Positions 41,390 through 54,109 of a DNA stretch of 64,000 bases are shown in pieces (the first letter of the stretch is position 1; each line of letters begins with the position of its first letter). The stretch lies in assembly GCA_028023455.1 (NCBI GenBank), contig JAQFVV010006293.1, forward strand, positions 4,595,127 to 4,659,126, written 5' to 3'. Made by a program: the position numbers and the translations under genes. Below the pieces are notes generated by a model, which searched no databases, was not told the DNA's origin, and saw only the letters and a list, made by a program, of their open reading frames with translations. Source of the stretch: Epiperipatus broadwayi (Eukaryota; Onychophora; Udeonychophora; Euonychophora; Peripatidae).

Positions 41390-44142
41390 TTCCAGGAGGT
41401 TGTAAAGTCACCAATTAAGGCAGCAGTTGGTGTTCAAAGGTGGAGGGTGCTAGGCTCCCTTGATTGTGGATCCAGGCTGCCATTTGATGATGAATTTTTA
41501 TTTAGATCACTTTCAAGTGCAGGAAGATTACAAAATAACTGTCTTATATTAAATGGGACTTTATTGGACTTAGTGAAATTAGAAGAAAAGTTGAAGAGAT
41601 AATTGATTTAAAAAAATAGACATGTACTCTATTATAAAGGCACAAATATTGGAAATACAAGTGAAGTAGGATTCATTATAAATAAAAAGTGGAATAACAG
41701 CATTGGGGAGATTGATAGAGTATCAGACAGAGTGGCAAGATTAGTTATACAACTTAGTAGATACCAAATGCAGATAATTAAGTTTTATGCACCAACAAGT
41801 TCTCATAGTGATGAAGTAGTAGAAGATTTTTATATGGATGCACAAAAGTCTTTTGATCAAAATAAACAATATTTTTAAATTGTTATAGAAGACTTTAATG
41901 CTAAAATTGGTAAACAAATGAAAGATGAAAGTGCTGTAGGTAATTTTGGTTATGGTAATAGAAATGAGATGGGACATAGACTTGTGGAATTTGCAGAAAA
42001 AGAAAAACTTTATATTATAAATTCTTTTTTTGAGAAAAATGTTAAAAAGAAATGGACATGGAAGCATCCAAATGAAGGTCCAGAAGAATTAGATTATATT
42101 TTGACTAACAGAAAATACAAATTTTAAGATTGCAATGTTCTTAATAAATTTAACACAGGAAGTGATCATCGATTAGTAAGATGTAAGATATGTCTTAATG
42201 CAAAACTAGAGAGACAAAAATTGTTAAGGAAAACAATATTTACAGAAACATTCTAATAAATTTAAATTAGAACTTACAAATCGGTTTCGAGTATTTGTAG
42301 ATTTTGAACATGATTCAGATTTGAATGAAATTAATATGAAAATAACTGATACAATTTTAAAAACTATAAAATTATGCATTAAAAAGGATTGAATATCTCA
42401 AATTTTGTAAAATAGTGTTGAAAAGAGTTGAAAATGATATCAAAAAGTATAACTGTGAACTAGCAAGGAAATCTGTAGTAGAGAATAAATGTCTCAAGCG
42501 TGTCAAACAACATTATGGGAAATTCATATCTGCAATAAGAAAAAAAGATGGAATTATTAGTAAAAAGAGAGATGGCATCACAAAATGGGTAGAAGACTTC
42601 TATCAAGTATTATATAGTAATAAAGAACAAGTACCTCCTATATCTATTATATCTCCTGAATTGCTCAGAATTTTAAATGATGAACTAAGACATGCAAATA
42701 AATTTATGAAGAAAGGAAAGGCTCAAGGTAATGATGGAATTATAATTGATATATCAAAAGAAACAGGTGAAGAAATAGAAAATTTTTAAGAAAAGTCATA
42801 TACCAAAGGTTTAAATGATAAAGATGTGTCAGATCATTGGAAGAATGCAGTATTAATATTAATACTTAAAAAAGGTGATAAAGAAGATATTAGAAATTAC
42901 AGACCTATCAGTCTTTTATCAGTTTTATACAAATTTTTTACCAAGATAATTACAACTCGTCTGCAGTGAACATTGGATTTCCACCAACCAAGAGAACAAG
43001 CTGGATTTAAAAGTGGTTTTAGTACAGTAGATCATATCCAGGTATTGAGAGAAATTATAAAAAGAACAAATGAATGATGTGAGTTGCCATTATGCTTTGA
43101 ATTTGTAGGTTATGAAAAGGCATTTGATTCTATAAACATTTCTTCAGTGATAAAAGCATTAGATCATCAAGGTGTAGATCCAGAATATTGTTATATTTTA
43201 AAAAATATTTATAAAATACAACAGCAACAATTAGATTACATAATGATACTAGAAAAGTCAACATTGAGAAGAGTGTAAGACAGAGTGTCTCCATATCTCC
43301 AAAACTTTTTACAGCCGTGCTGCAATAAGTATTTTGTGAATTAAAATGGGAATCTAAAGAAGGGAAAGTAAATGGAGATTATTTAAGTCATTTAGATTTT
43401 GCAGATGAGGAAGTTGTTTTTGCAAATAATGCTTTAGAGCTTCAGGAAATGTTGCAGGAGTTATCAGATGAAAATAGGAAAATATGACTAAAGATAAATG
43501 TTAAAAAGACTAAAGTAATGTTCAATGGATTTTCTCAAAATATGAAAATGAAGATTGATTATGATGAGTTAGAAGAAGTTAACAGCTACATATATCTTGG
43601 TCAGATTATTAATACAGATGGAAACATAATGGATGAAATTAATCATAGAATTAAACTTGGTTGGAGTGTTTTTGAAAGAAATAATGTGATACTAAAAGGA
43701 AATATGACTATTTGTTTGAAAAGAAAAGTTTTTAATATATGTGTTTTACCAGTTCTTACTCATGGATATGAGACTTGGACACATAATAGAAGAGCAATAC
43801 AGAGACTTCAGACCACTCAAAGAAATATGGAGAGATGTCAATATATGGCTAAGAGAACAAACAGATGTTACTGATCTCATTGAAAAAAATTAAAAAACTG
43901 AAATTGTGCTGGTCATATTGCTAGAAGAGATGATAATAGATGGACAATTGAAATCATAAACTAGATTCCAAGAGATTGTAAAAAATCCAGAAAGAGACCA
44001 CATGTGAGATGGATGGATGAAATATGAAAATATGCAGGGGTGATGTGGAGAAAAGAAGCTAAATATCAAAGAATATGGATTGAAGTTGGAGAGACCTTTA
44101 TCCTGCAGTGGATTGATAATGGTTTATGATAATGATGATGGT
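41390..44142 (+). pseudogene. RTE-type LINE, nearly full length, broken
   Basis: This is one decayed polyprotein on the plus strand. Endonuclease: start block with SSAGRL near 41510-41530; IIKFYAPTSSHSDEVVEDF near 41780-41830; EDFNAKIG at 41888-41911 (GDFN in active copies); GHRLVEFAEKEKLYIINSF; WTWKHPN; ELDYILTNRKYKF; and GSDHRLVRCK at 42159-42188. Reverse transcriptase: WKNAVLILILKKGDKEDIRN and YRPISLLSVLYKF at 42839-42940; QAGFKSGFSTVDHIQVL; GYEKAFDSINISSVIKAL at 43108-43160 (motif A intact); LSHLDFADEEVVFA at 43386-43430, where the catalytic ADD is ADE; VNSYIYLGQIINTDGNI at 43580-43630; and ETWTHNRRAIQRLQTTQRNM near 43770-43830. The C-terminus RWTIEIIN...RPHVRWMDE follows. The element ends in TGATAATGATGATGG near 44142, a short-repeat tail typical of RTE. 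At least eight stops or frameshifts and the lost aspartate make it inactive. Confidence 0.92.
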
Positions 44143-44507
44143 TACCCAGTTCTTTCTTGCCTCCAAAAATTTTATTTAGTTTTGTTTTAAACTCAGATAT
44201 TATATCAGTAATATTTATGCTGTAAGTGAATTATATAGAAAACATTCTATTTCTTGGAATGCATATCTTCCAATCTCCTTCCATATGTTTTCATTAATAT
44301 ATTTGTTTATTATCTTTTTAAGAACAAATTACATAATTTGTTTATGGACCAATCTGATTATTCCATAGAACACAGGAATTCGAGTATTATTTAAAAATAA
44401 AATACTAAGATTAATCTTTATTAGTTTAAACTATTTTCTCAAATTATAACAAAAAAAATATATTTACTGAGTTTTAAATTAATGTAATAGCATTTTAGTA
44501 CTTTACA
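44143..44507. other. Short AT-rich spacer with no recognised feature
   Basis: Lies between the RTE tail and the 44.5-kb foldback copy. Nothing is supported. Confidence 0.4.
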
Positions 44508-44655
44508 CAGAGGCTAAACTCTCCATACAGTAATACCACTCAGTTCAAGCCAGAATAACCAATTGATTACTCTGGTTTTGTACTGATTGGCACTACTGTA
44601 TGGAGAGTTTAGCCTCTGTGCAAACAACTTGTGTTAGCATAAAGAATAGGGATCA
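44508..44655. mobile_element. Short foldback copy (deletion derivative)
   Basis: ACAGAGGCTAAACTCTCCAT at 44510 is inverted at about 44600-44622. The arms continue with ACAGTAATACCACTCAG and its partner CAGTGCCAATCAG-type sequence and meet near 44567. The right tail AGGGATCATGTGATGA matches the tail of the 40.7-kb element. About 250 bp of the longer copies is missing, so the hairpin is nearly closed. Confidence 0.85.
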
Positions 44656-44659
44656 TGTG

Positions 44660-45790
44660 ATGATTTTAATTTTTCCAAGTATCCATTACAGACAAATGAT
44701 TAAATTCAAATACACTTTATTTTAGAATATTCTAGATGTATTATGGTATACATAATTAATTACTTTGATTTCAAGTGTCATTATTATTATATATATAGAA
44801 GGTTAGATTTCATATTTTATTAAAGCTGACATTAATCATAGTCATCATCCATAGTTGTTATTGTGAAATTAAGATTTTTCAGATAGCATGATTCAAGCTA
44901 AAATAAAATTATCATTTACTATTTCTATTAATAATTACATGCCCCAATTTGATCATAATTTTTATTATTCTGATATGTCTTATATTATCTCTAATATGAG
45001 TGTTTTTTTGGTATTAATGAAAATATAGGTACTTTAATAAGAACTGGTGGAAGATTCTTGTCTTTTGCATCATCCATTTAAACATTTAAACTTTGATGTA
45101 TTTACAAAATATACACCAAGAGCAAATAATCTGAAAACAATATAAACAGCTATGCATTAGTTTAACATTTAAATTCTTATGTCACCTCAAATAAATAAAA
45201 AAATCCTCTTTTCACTTCTTTGTAAAGCCAGATTTTCATCATAAAAATTATCTATTGGTAATCATAGTTATACTCTGACAAGGCATTTACTATCTTCACT
45301 CTTTGAATACACACAATATTTTATTAATATTTTTATTCATTTGCATTCCATAATGGTGACTTGAATATTTCTTAATTCTATGTTTTATATCTATACATTA
45401 TGATTTACTACCTTTCAAGATAAACATCAAACAATTTTTACATTTCTGTCTGCATAAAATGTTATATTTCTAAATACATATACACATAAAAACACTGGGG
45501 TAACTATTAATGTAAGTGCTGACTGTAGTGTGACTTCTTCTTAAGCAGTGCCATAGCTAAATGCATACATAATTTATAAAATATTTGTCTGCATTCATCC
45601 ACATTTAAAGAATGGCTTTATTAAGATAAAATATTTAAAACCTAATCGACAATTTATGATTAAGACATATATTTCATTTTTCTCTCTATGCTAGATGTGA
45701 AAGGTTTTAATTTTAATATTTTAATGCATAATAATCAAAAATGCAAGTCATATGTAATGTGACCATACTTTTATAATCTTGTATTTACAA
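44660..45790. other. AT-rich stretch with no recognised feature
   Basis: No supported gene, RNA or repeat. Confidence 0.4.
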
Positions 45791-45792
45791 AA

Positions 45793-46120
45793 CTATAATA
45801 CAGAGAGTGTACCAATAGCTCAAACAAGCTCTTAATTGATAAAGTGCGGTATGAGAAAATATTTAAAATCTCTATCCAGAACCTTCCCATCTTCAGACCA
45901 ACTGGTTTCAAGCTTATGGCTCATGTCAGTAGAGAGCTAAAATATTGGACACTGGATCTAAAATATCAACTCAAAACCAAGCACTTATTTTATATGTATA
46001 AGCTTTAAACCAGTTGGTCTGGAGATGGGAAGGTTCTGGATAGAGATTTCAAATATTTTCTCATACCGCGCTTATCAATTAAGAGCTTGTTTGAGCTATT
46101 GGTACACTCTCTGTATTATA
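45793..46120. mobile_element. Palindromic MITE-like element with about 125-bp arms
   Basis: The left arm 45793-45917 (TATAATACAGAGAGTGTACC, AATAGCTCAAACAAGCTC, AAGTGCGGTATGAG, CCAGAACCTTCCCATC) is inverted at 45998-46120 with few mismatches. The loop is about 80 bp and includes GGACACTGGATCTAAAATAT, which resembles the units of the 37-39-kb array. Both ends lie in TATAAT-like sequence, so a TA target site is plausible but unproven. Confidence 0.93.
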
Positions 46121-46435
46121 TTTTAATGCATGTATATTTTCTAACAAAATAAATATGTTAAATGAACTTGCATTTAAGGTAGAGATTTATACTTATTTAT
46201 TATAATATTTATTTATAAATATATGTTATAGTCATAACTAAAATAAACATATTCACAATTATTTTGAATCCTTGGTTTCATAAAAATCGACATTTAAACA
46301 AACAAAACTAATATACACAACTTTTAATAATTGTCTTGATAAATTAAAGAGAAAACAAAATAAAAAATAATAATTTACTTGTAGAGATCGCTAAGGTTCT
46401 TAATTAACAGACCTTGGTACTGCCATTATTTGCAA

Positions 46436-46745
46436 AAGTATGAAGGCCAAAAAAAAAACTTTTTATTATTTTCACTATTTATTCTGTAACTTATGATATA
46501 TTCATTTATTTCCCCTCTAAATGATTATATTACATTTTCATATTTTTGATCTTAACCATTTTCTTAATATTTTTTCCCCATAACTATGGAGGTAAAAAAA
46601 AACCGTCTTTTTTTTCTTTACCATTCTTCACTATTCATTTTGTAACTTTTGGTATATTTATTTATTTTCCTTCTAAATGGCTCATATTACACTTTCATAT
46701 TTTTGATATTAATCATTTTCTTAATGATTTTTTTTATTAATTTCA
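46436..46745. repeat. Diverged tandem duplication, period about 146 bp
   Basis: GTATGAAGGCCAAAAAA at 46438 and CTATGGAGGTAAAAAA at about 46583 start parallel series: TTCACTATTTATTCTGTAAC / TTCACTATTCATTTTGTAAC, TTATTT(C/T)C(C/T)TCTAAATG, TTTCATATTTTTGAT and ACCATTTTCTTAAT / ATCATTTTCTTAAT. Confidence 0.85.
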
Positions 46746-46749
46746 AAGC

Positions 46750-48585
46750 TATCTTTTATTATTTTTTTCCTTGAGCTTTCTCCTTTGAATTTTTTTAGGA
46801 TTTGCATTTTGGAATATTTCTTCCACTCTCATTGTGAACATTTTCATTCACTGTGTATAACATTTTTATTGTGCATTTTGGATTTTTTAAACATTTTTTT
46901 CTTCTCTCTCTCTCTCTCTATATATATAAGTATTTATTTCTAAAGTTGTAAATTATTTATTATGCTTCATGTAATAAAAATATCTGTTTGTTCTTGATTC
47001 TTTATAATGTTTTTAAAACATAATAATGCCAATGTTAATTTCTGACATTATATTTTAATTAAATGAATCTAACTATTTTGCAATATATAATCATACAATA
47101 TTCATTGACATTTTTTTTAATGTTTATAAAATTTTAAAAAGCAGATGGAAATGGTTTTAGCGTGATCTGCTAGAAATGATTGGATGATGTTGCTAGATAA
47201 TCGATTATTTTTATTAAAAGACAGTTCTAGAAGTTAGCACTGTTATTATAGAAATTATTATTAATATTATTATATATAGCATGCATATCTATATTAACAT
47301 TACTTTCATATATATATACACACATTCATTTAAATATATATGTATATATTACTTTTCTAGAGCTAAAAAGTTCTCATGGTTGATGGGTGTTGCATTCAGA
47401 ACACCAGTGTAATATTCAGGTAAGGGATTTGGTGGCTTTGGATGTTTTTAAAAATGAAAAAAAAATATCCAAGGGAAGATAAGGATTCTTTATGCATGTA
47501 TATTAAATCCATAACCACACTAACATGTTATAGTAACTACTTAATAGAATATTTATTGAAATTATAATTTTTTTATTTTCTTAAGTTTTAACTATCAATT
47601 GCATGGATGCTTTAGTGGTATGGGTATACATTGGAGTTATATGTATCCAACATATACAGTAAGATCAAGTCATTTTATAATTACATTTTAAAAAAAAACT
47701 ATATAATAAATAAAAAATCTTTGTGTGAATATTAATTTTTAATTATTGTGTACAAATTAGTTATTAAAAAAATATTTTATTATTATTATAATAAATGTTA
47801 TTTAATTCCAGTTAAATTCAATTATTACATATCTAATTGGTTGAAAAATAAAATATCATAATTAGTCAGTGATTATTTTAGAAAGAAAAGTATTTTTTAT
47901 TCCATTTTATTATAAAGATATCTAAAATTATCTTAGAAAAAATGTAAATGTTATGAAGGAATAGTACTTTATAGTGATTTTTAACATGCCATGGTAACTA
48001 AAACTGGCACATGAGAGTAAAAAAAAAACCCAATTAGCATTATTTTTAAAGGAAATATCTGAAAAACTATTATATGTGTTGAAATAACTGTTTTCTAAAA
48101 ATTAATAAGGAGGCAAGCATACATTCAGCAAACAAGGCATATCTCAAAACTGAAATTTACTTAAACTCAAAAAAAAAAGTATTTTAAGAAAATTCACTCA
48201 ATTAATTGCTGAATTTATACTAGAAAGAAATACAAACATACTATTACTTCATATTCAAAATAAAATGTATAAATTAACTATACAGCAGTTTGCAACAAAG
48301 AATAAACAATATAAACCAAAAAAGATCACACTTAATTTACTAGGAGTATAAAAATAATGAAAATATAAAGGAGGTTTTTGATTGAATAGTCAAATAATAC
48401 TTTACCTTTAATTATGGTAGTGAACTTATTGTAATTCGAACGTTATAACGTAAGAAAAAGTTGATTTAGTGTCTGATATATATATGCAAAAATAATTCTG
48501 GTAATTTTATTTATAGTTCTTATTATTATTGCATTATTACAAAAGTGAATAAACTATATAGGAAAAATATTGTTAGTGTTGTTTT
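46750..48585. other. AT-rich stretch with no recognised feature
   Basis: Contains a (TC)n-(TA)n run near 46908-46930. A possible exon at 47361-47419 has good splice words but stops in every frame. No other feature is seen. Confidence 0.35.
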
Positions 48586-48589
48586 TGTT

Positions 48590-49430
48590 TTTATCTATTT
48601 TTTTTTACAAAATGGAAATATTATGTATGCAAAAATTAAATATTAGAGTTTGTGTGTATGAGTGTATTGTCACTAGGTTTGCTATTTATCATGTGAACTA
48701 TCCTTGTTATAGTTATGAAGTTATTTAATTATTTAAACATATTTTTTAGTTTTATTTGAAAATTTATTTAATTACTTATTTAAAACTCCGTTTGACCTAT
48801 CTTTTGTGGAGTCACTCTCTGCTGTAGAATTTTCTTTTGCTTAAAAGTAATAATTGAAATACTTAATGATTTACATTTGATCACTAATAATAAACTGAGA
48901 AACATCTTTTTATATTCTTTTTAAATAAATATTACTTGCTTCTCAATTTAACCCGTAACCGTAACATAAAAATGCTTTCATTCTCATGATTCAAATATCA
49001 AAATAATATTTATTTTTAAGTCCAAATAATGTCTTTCCCAAGACATTAACTTATATTGCTTACTAAATGAAGGAATCAAGGGTAGAAATTTGGTCATTTA
49101 TGCATTTGTACTTATTACGGGCAAAGCTAAAAAATTACCATTATTTCTATGTAATAATATTAAGTAATTTGCAAATGGAAGGTAATGGATCTGACTGTTA
49201 AGACATATTTTCAAACACTCATACATTTGACTAAATGCAATTACTTTTATTTATTAGAAAAATAAGAGATTACTGATTTATAATTTAGTAAGAGAAATTT
49301 TAAATTTCATTTAAAGATAATGTTTGTGATCCATGGTCAGCCACTCAAGGCAATATTCTCTTTTCCTCTTTTCTAATTGAATTTATCACAACCAGTTGAA
49401 TTAGTGATTCCATATACTTATCTTTAGAAT
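48590..49430. repeat. Left copy of an old direct duplication
   Basis: It aligns with 54110-54930. The best part is 48970-49190: ATGATTCAAATATCAAAATA, ATTAACTTATATTGCTTACT, AAATGAAGGAATCAAGGG, TTACCATTATTTCTATGTAA, TTGCAAATGGA. The corresponding right-copy words are ATGATTCCAAATATCATAAT, ATTAGCTTATACTGTTTACT, AAATGAAAGGAGGGC, TTATCATTATTTCTATGCAA and TTGCATGTGGA. Outer limits are approximate. Confidence 0.7.
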
Positions 49431-49439
49431 TAAAAGACT

Positions 49440-52400
49440 TATAAACATATTTTACTATAATAAATAACTTATTTATTTGATTATAAATTTAGATGGGCCT
49501 TACGTCATATGAAAAATATCTGCTGTATTATGAAAAATATCTGCTGTATTGTCTAAGATCAGTGTTCAGTAAACTTTTTAACATGCAGAATCAGTTTTTA
49601 AATCAATCCCCCCCCCCCACTACACATAAAAGAGCCACAAGAAAACTGGTGTCGATATATTTTAATATTTATTTTAGTAATAGAAAATTATAGAATGTTT
49701 ATACAAAGAAACGAAAATGAAAATTCTCTTAAAAATAAACAAACAAATCAAAAAAACTATTTTGACAGTTTGATTTAGTGACAAATTTCTAATATTTAAT
49801 ATTCATTATATATAATAATTGATATTCTATAATAAGACTGGTTCAAGAAATAATGTTGTAAAGTATGTGTTTTGTCTCCTAGAGTCATCAAAATATTTAT
49901 TTACAAAGTATAAGAGCAAATAAAAATGTGCTTATGTTTATCATTATAAAAAGAACGATGTGATTGCGTCAAAAAGTCACATATAGCTTATGTGCCATCC
50001 TTTGTCAACCCTGAGCTAGATCAATGGTATCAATTTCAAATACCTTATTATAACACTATTCTAATAGTGTGTATGTATATCCATGATCTATGCATTCTTA
50101 TTTTTCTTGCCTGTTTCATGATATGTCCTTGATGGAGATAGATGAAGATGTGTGATGCAGTATTCCTTCCATTATATTTCAATTTTGACACACGAACAAA
50201 AAGTTGATTAAGTTATTTTGGCATTAGAACTGGGCCACAATTAAAATCTTTTGACGTTAGAACATGATTCAGTTAAGTCATTCTAATTTTGCAACAGGAT
50301 CTTTTGGCATTAGAACTAGACAGGAACAAATTATTTTTGCATTATAATATTATTATAAGATTTGAAATTTGCCAAAAGGAAGTTTACCAGACAAAATATA
50401 TAACATGAACAACATGTAAAATATTAAAAAATCATCTAAATTAAATTTATTTAGATTAACTAGAATATGTAGAAGAAATCAAGATATGGAAATAAGGACA
50501 TGATGATGATTGGTTCTTCTGAAGTAGAAAATGGTTTTTAATGAGCATAATTCTTATAAATATCATTAAGTGACTTTCATCAAGATAATATTATTTTTTT
50601 TCAAAATTAAATAAAATGTGAAATTTGGAATAAAATGATATGCTGATATGGGCAATGTTAAAAAGATTAAAGAAAAGTATTAAACACAGTCAAATGAATA
50701 TAAAGAAAACTCTAACAAAGTATTTAACAACATCAAATGAGTACAGAGAAGATATTTGAGTATGTGGAAATTGTAAAACACATTAAACCCAAAATTTAAA
50801 ATAGGAAATCAAAATTTATAGAAGACAATATAGAAAACGTAAATGAAAAAATTCAAAAGATGAAAGACTATCTTCAACAAAATTTAAAAGCTAAGGGAAA
50901 CATACAGATAATAGAGGAAAAGAATCAATGAGATTCTCAAATGTGGTAAGCCATAAGATGTAAATCATAAACATTGAAATGCTTCAAAGATCGAAAGCAT
51001 GACAGAATAATATGATGATGCACTAGAAAAAATAAGTGAAGGGTGTTGAAAATAAACAATTTGCAATAAACAATCAACACTGTTATAGAATATTTAAATA
51101 TAATCAAGCAATTAAATAAGCAATTAAAGATAGAAGTTGAGTGGATGAATGATTTACTATATGAAGCTATACTTTTTTATTGTTAATCTGAATAAAAGCC
51201 AAATAGAAATAGAATAATAATATTTCAAAAAAGCATGCAAAGAGAGTAAAAATAATATGATAAAATATTAACAAAAACAATATCAACAGTAAATAAAATA
51301 AAGTGAGGTGTCAGTACCATCAAAAGATATTTAAATATTAGTTTCGCATTAAGAAACTACTATAAATAGTGGTCAAATGAATAAAAAACTTAGTATTTTG
51401 AATAAAGTGAAGTAAGTTATTATAAGATGAAAAAAGCTGGATTGCTTTAATCCATTTTTACATGAAAAGCATCCTTAAAATGACATCAATGAATGTTATA
51501 AATCAAATTGGAGAAAAAATTACTATAGAAATGCAAAACAAAGTTCAAATTTTTACACAAAGAAATTCTGTGTCATTTTACATAATGTAATCAGCAATGT
51601 GGGGTCTACTTACTCTGAGTTCATAGACTATTTTTAATCAAATAAACAAAAAAAAACATTCTCCCCATCCTCCCCCAAAACCCAAAGAAATTATAAACCA
51701 AAATAAAAATAAAAATAAAATAATTTGGAAAGAAGTAACTTGAGAAGTATTGATTATAGAAAAAATATAAAGTTAGCCAATAAATTTATAAGAATTATAA
51801 ACTTTTGCAGTATGTTAGTGGAAAACGTCAAGAAATACTAGAAGAACTATTCTTTTTAAATGTATTAGGAGATAGAAAGAAGATTACAATGGATTCTAAT
51901 CCTGTTTATGTGGGCACCAAAATGGATTTATTTGTTATTTAACAGATTAATACATACTGGAGATTTCACTTATATGATCTTGCAGATTGTTTGGAGTAAG
52001 GAGAAATAGGATGCAATATAATACCAGGAATCAGAAGAAAGGTATTTCATGGCAAGAAATGTACATAATTTCCACAATGTTTAATTTCAAAACTGAGAAT
52101 TATAACTGCATTTTTTGTCCTTGGACAGATTACATGCACAAAAAGTCCTAATCTATCCTAAAATACACAATACACAAAAATCAAATGGGATAATGTCAAA
52201 TACCCAGCATTAATAATGAGTTATGTTTTAATATATCATACAAATTTCAGATTAAAAAATTCAGGTATTCTAAGTAGAGAAAATAAAAAATTTAAGAGCA
52301 AATCCAGAATTTTTAAATAAAATAAGCATTAGTATAAGATCCAGATATAATATCAACTAGTAATGCTAGCATTGTGACCAGCAGTATAATCATTAAAAAA

Positions 52401-52530
52401 GAAATCCAGCAAAGCAGTAAACTATGAGAGGATTTCAATAGAAAATTGTTTAAACTTTGAAGCTGGCACAATCAATGAAGAACACGCGCACATGTGGATA
52501 CTATTTATTCAGGATATAAGTAATATTGTA
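49440..52530. other. AT-rich stretch, A-rich on the plus strand
   Basis: Between about 50400 and 52400 the plus strand is strongly A-rich and short frames such as KMKDYLQQNLKAKGNIQII appear, the look of an ancient sense LINE or transposase. No diagnostic motif could be found, so no call is made. A C-run lies at 49609-49618. Confidence 0.25.
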
Positions 52531-52532
52531 GT

Positions 52533-53035
52533 AAAACAGGCAAAATTCCCAATACAGTATTGCCATTCAATTCAAGCCAGAGTAATCAATGATTGCCAGA
52601 AGGCTTGTGCATAAAATCCCCAACTAGTGCCTACTCATCCAATATCCCCAGACAAGTTTCTGACTTGTGGCCTTTGTCAGTGAAGAGGCTTGGATCTGAG
52701 AGCACTGCATTTAGATCTTAGGATTGAATGCAACCCTCCAGCATCCACTTTTTATCTCTACTTAACTACAAAACTGTGAGTCTTAAATTGAAAGCACAAT
52801 AATATTTTCAATGCAAGCTCATTAGCTTATATAGTCATATAGGTCTGAACTGAGTTCAGTACTTATACATTTTGGGGTGTTTGGTTCTTTAATAACCATA
52901 TCCACCACTATCCTATTAGGCAGGATTGGTTTTAAGCCAATAAGCATCACATGATCACCATTTCTTATGCTTTCTTATAACTGTTATTAAAACAGGAAAA
53001 AAACTCTCCATACATTATTGTAGTACATGATCAAG
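52533..53035. repeat. Two arms of the 40.7-kb foldback family
   Basis: 52533-52730 matches the left arm (AAAACAGGCAAAAT, AAGCCAGAGTAATCAATGA, AGAAGGCTTGTGCATAAAAT, TACTCATCCAATATCCCCAG). 52945-53035 matches the reversed right end (CACATGATCACCATTTCTTA, GTTATTAAAACAGG, ACTCTCCATAC). The 52730-52940 interval recalls the 37-39-kb units (CCAGCATCC, AGCTTATATAGTCATAT). It reads as a rearranged or composite copy. Confidence 0.75.
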
Positions 53036-53039
53036 GGAT

Positions 53040-54105
53040 TGGACCTTGTGATATATGGAGCTACCTAAAAATCATGATTGGAATAGAACTAGATTTTGAT
53101 ATATTAGTGGACTAAGAGAAGTAAATTGTAAAATAAAGTTCACTCATACCTGTACTTCCACTTAAACAAATGTACATAGAGCTAGAAATAAGTTACCAAT
53201 AATACAGTTGAATTTACAAATTAAATCTCAAGGAAGAGATTACGTATTTCTGATTATGAAATTAATTAGTATATTTTAAGAATATATTTTCTTATAAAAA
53301 TAATAAAAAAGATTATAAAGCAGTCAATTAAATTGTAGTAATGAAGACATTAAATTAGGAGTCCAAATGTAGATATGTTCAAATCTTATAATAACAAATA
53401 ATATCAATACTATTAAGTACAGAAGATTGTCAGGCTATAATTGATGTTATTTAAATATTTATTAAATAGAGAAGGGATATGATTGTAAAACAAGTCTAAT
53501 GGATGGAAATACCTCTTCAAGTAAAATATTTCCCCATTCTTGTACAACTTAAAAAGAAAGTGGCTAAAATATTATAGTATTGATAGAAATAAGAAATTAT
53601 TAAAAAGTGTGCTTTATTTTATAATAACCCATTGATTATAGTTAAAAAAATATCAATTTCTATGTGCCATCCCAATAACATCACAATGCTCAAAAATATA
53701 CTATGATAATACATGAATTGCTAGTTTGATATAAAGATAAAAATGTCTTTACTATCTCTGAATTAACATTCAACTATTAACAGATATTATTTTATTCATC
53801 TGATAAAACAAACTCTATTTTTGATATGATGCCATAATCTTACATCTTTAAAAGAATGCCATTTGGCGAAACTGTTCTGATTAGGTACCTGGATCAGATT
53901 TTTTTTTTCTGTCAGAATTATCTTGACATTACACGTGAATTATGCAACTGTATCATCTAATGGAAAAAATATATTAAATATTTTAATTTATTTTTCAAAG
54001 AGTGCTTATTAAAGAGCATAAAGAGAAACACTTGTTTTATAAAATTAATCAATGCATAAGAAGATAGAAAGTGAAAGAAGAATAAAATAATAAAATAAAT
54101 GGAAA
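53040..54105. other. AT-rich stretch with no recognised feature
   Basis: Nothing can be supported in this stretch. Confidence 0.4.
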
Positions 54106-54109
54106 AAAT

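Noticed and set aside
41741-42067. A 108-codon minus-strand frame
   Set aside because: Antisense to the RTE endonuclease domain.
47361-47419. Possible exon with acceptor TTACTTTTCTAG and donor CAG/GTAAGG
   Set aside because: All three frames contain a stop inside the 59 bp, so it cannot be an internal coding exon.
50400-52400. A-rich plus-strand region resembling an ancient LINE
   Set aside because: No endonuclease, RT or transposase motif could be identified; composition alone is not enough.
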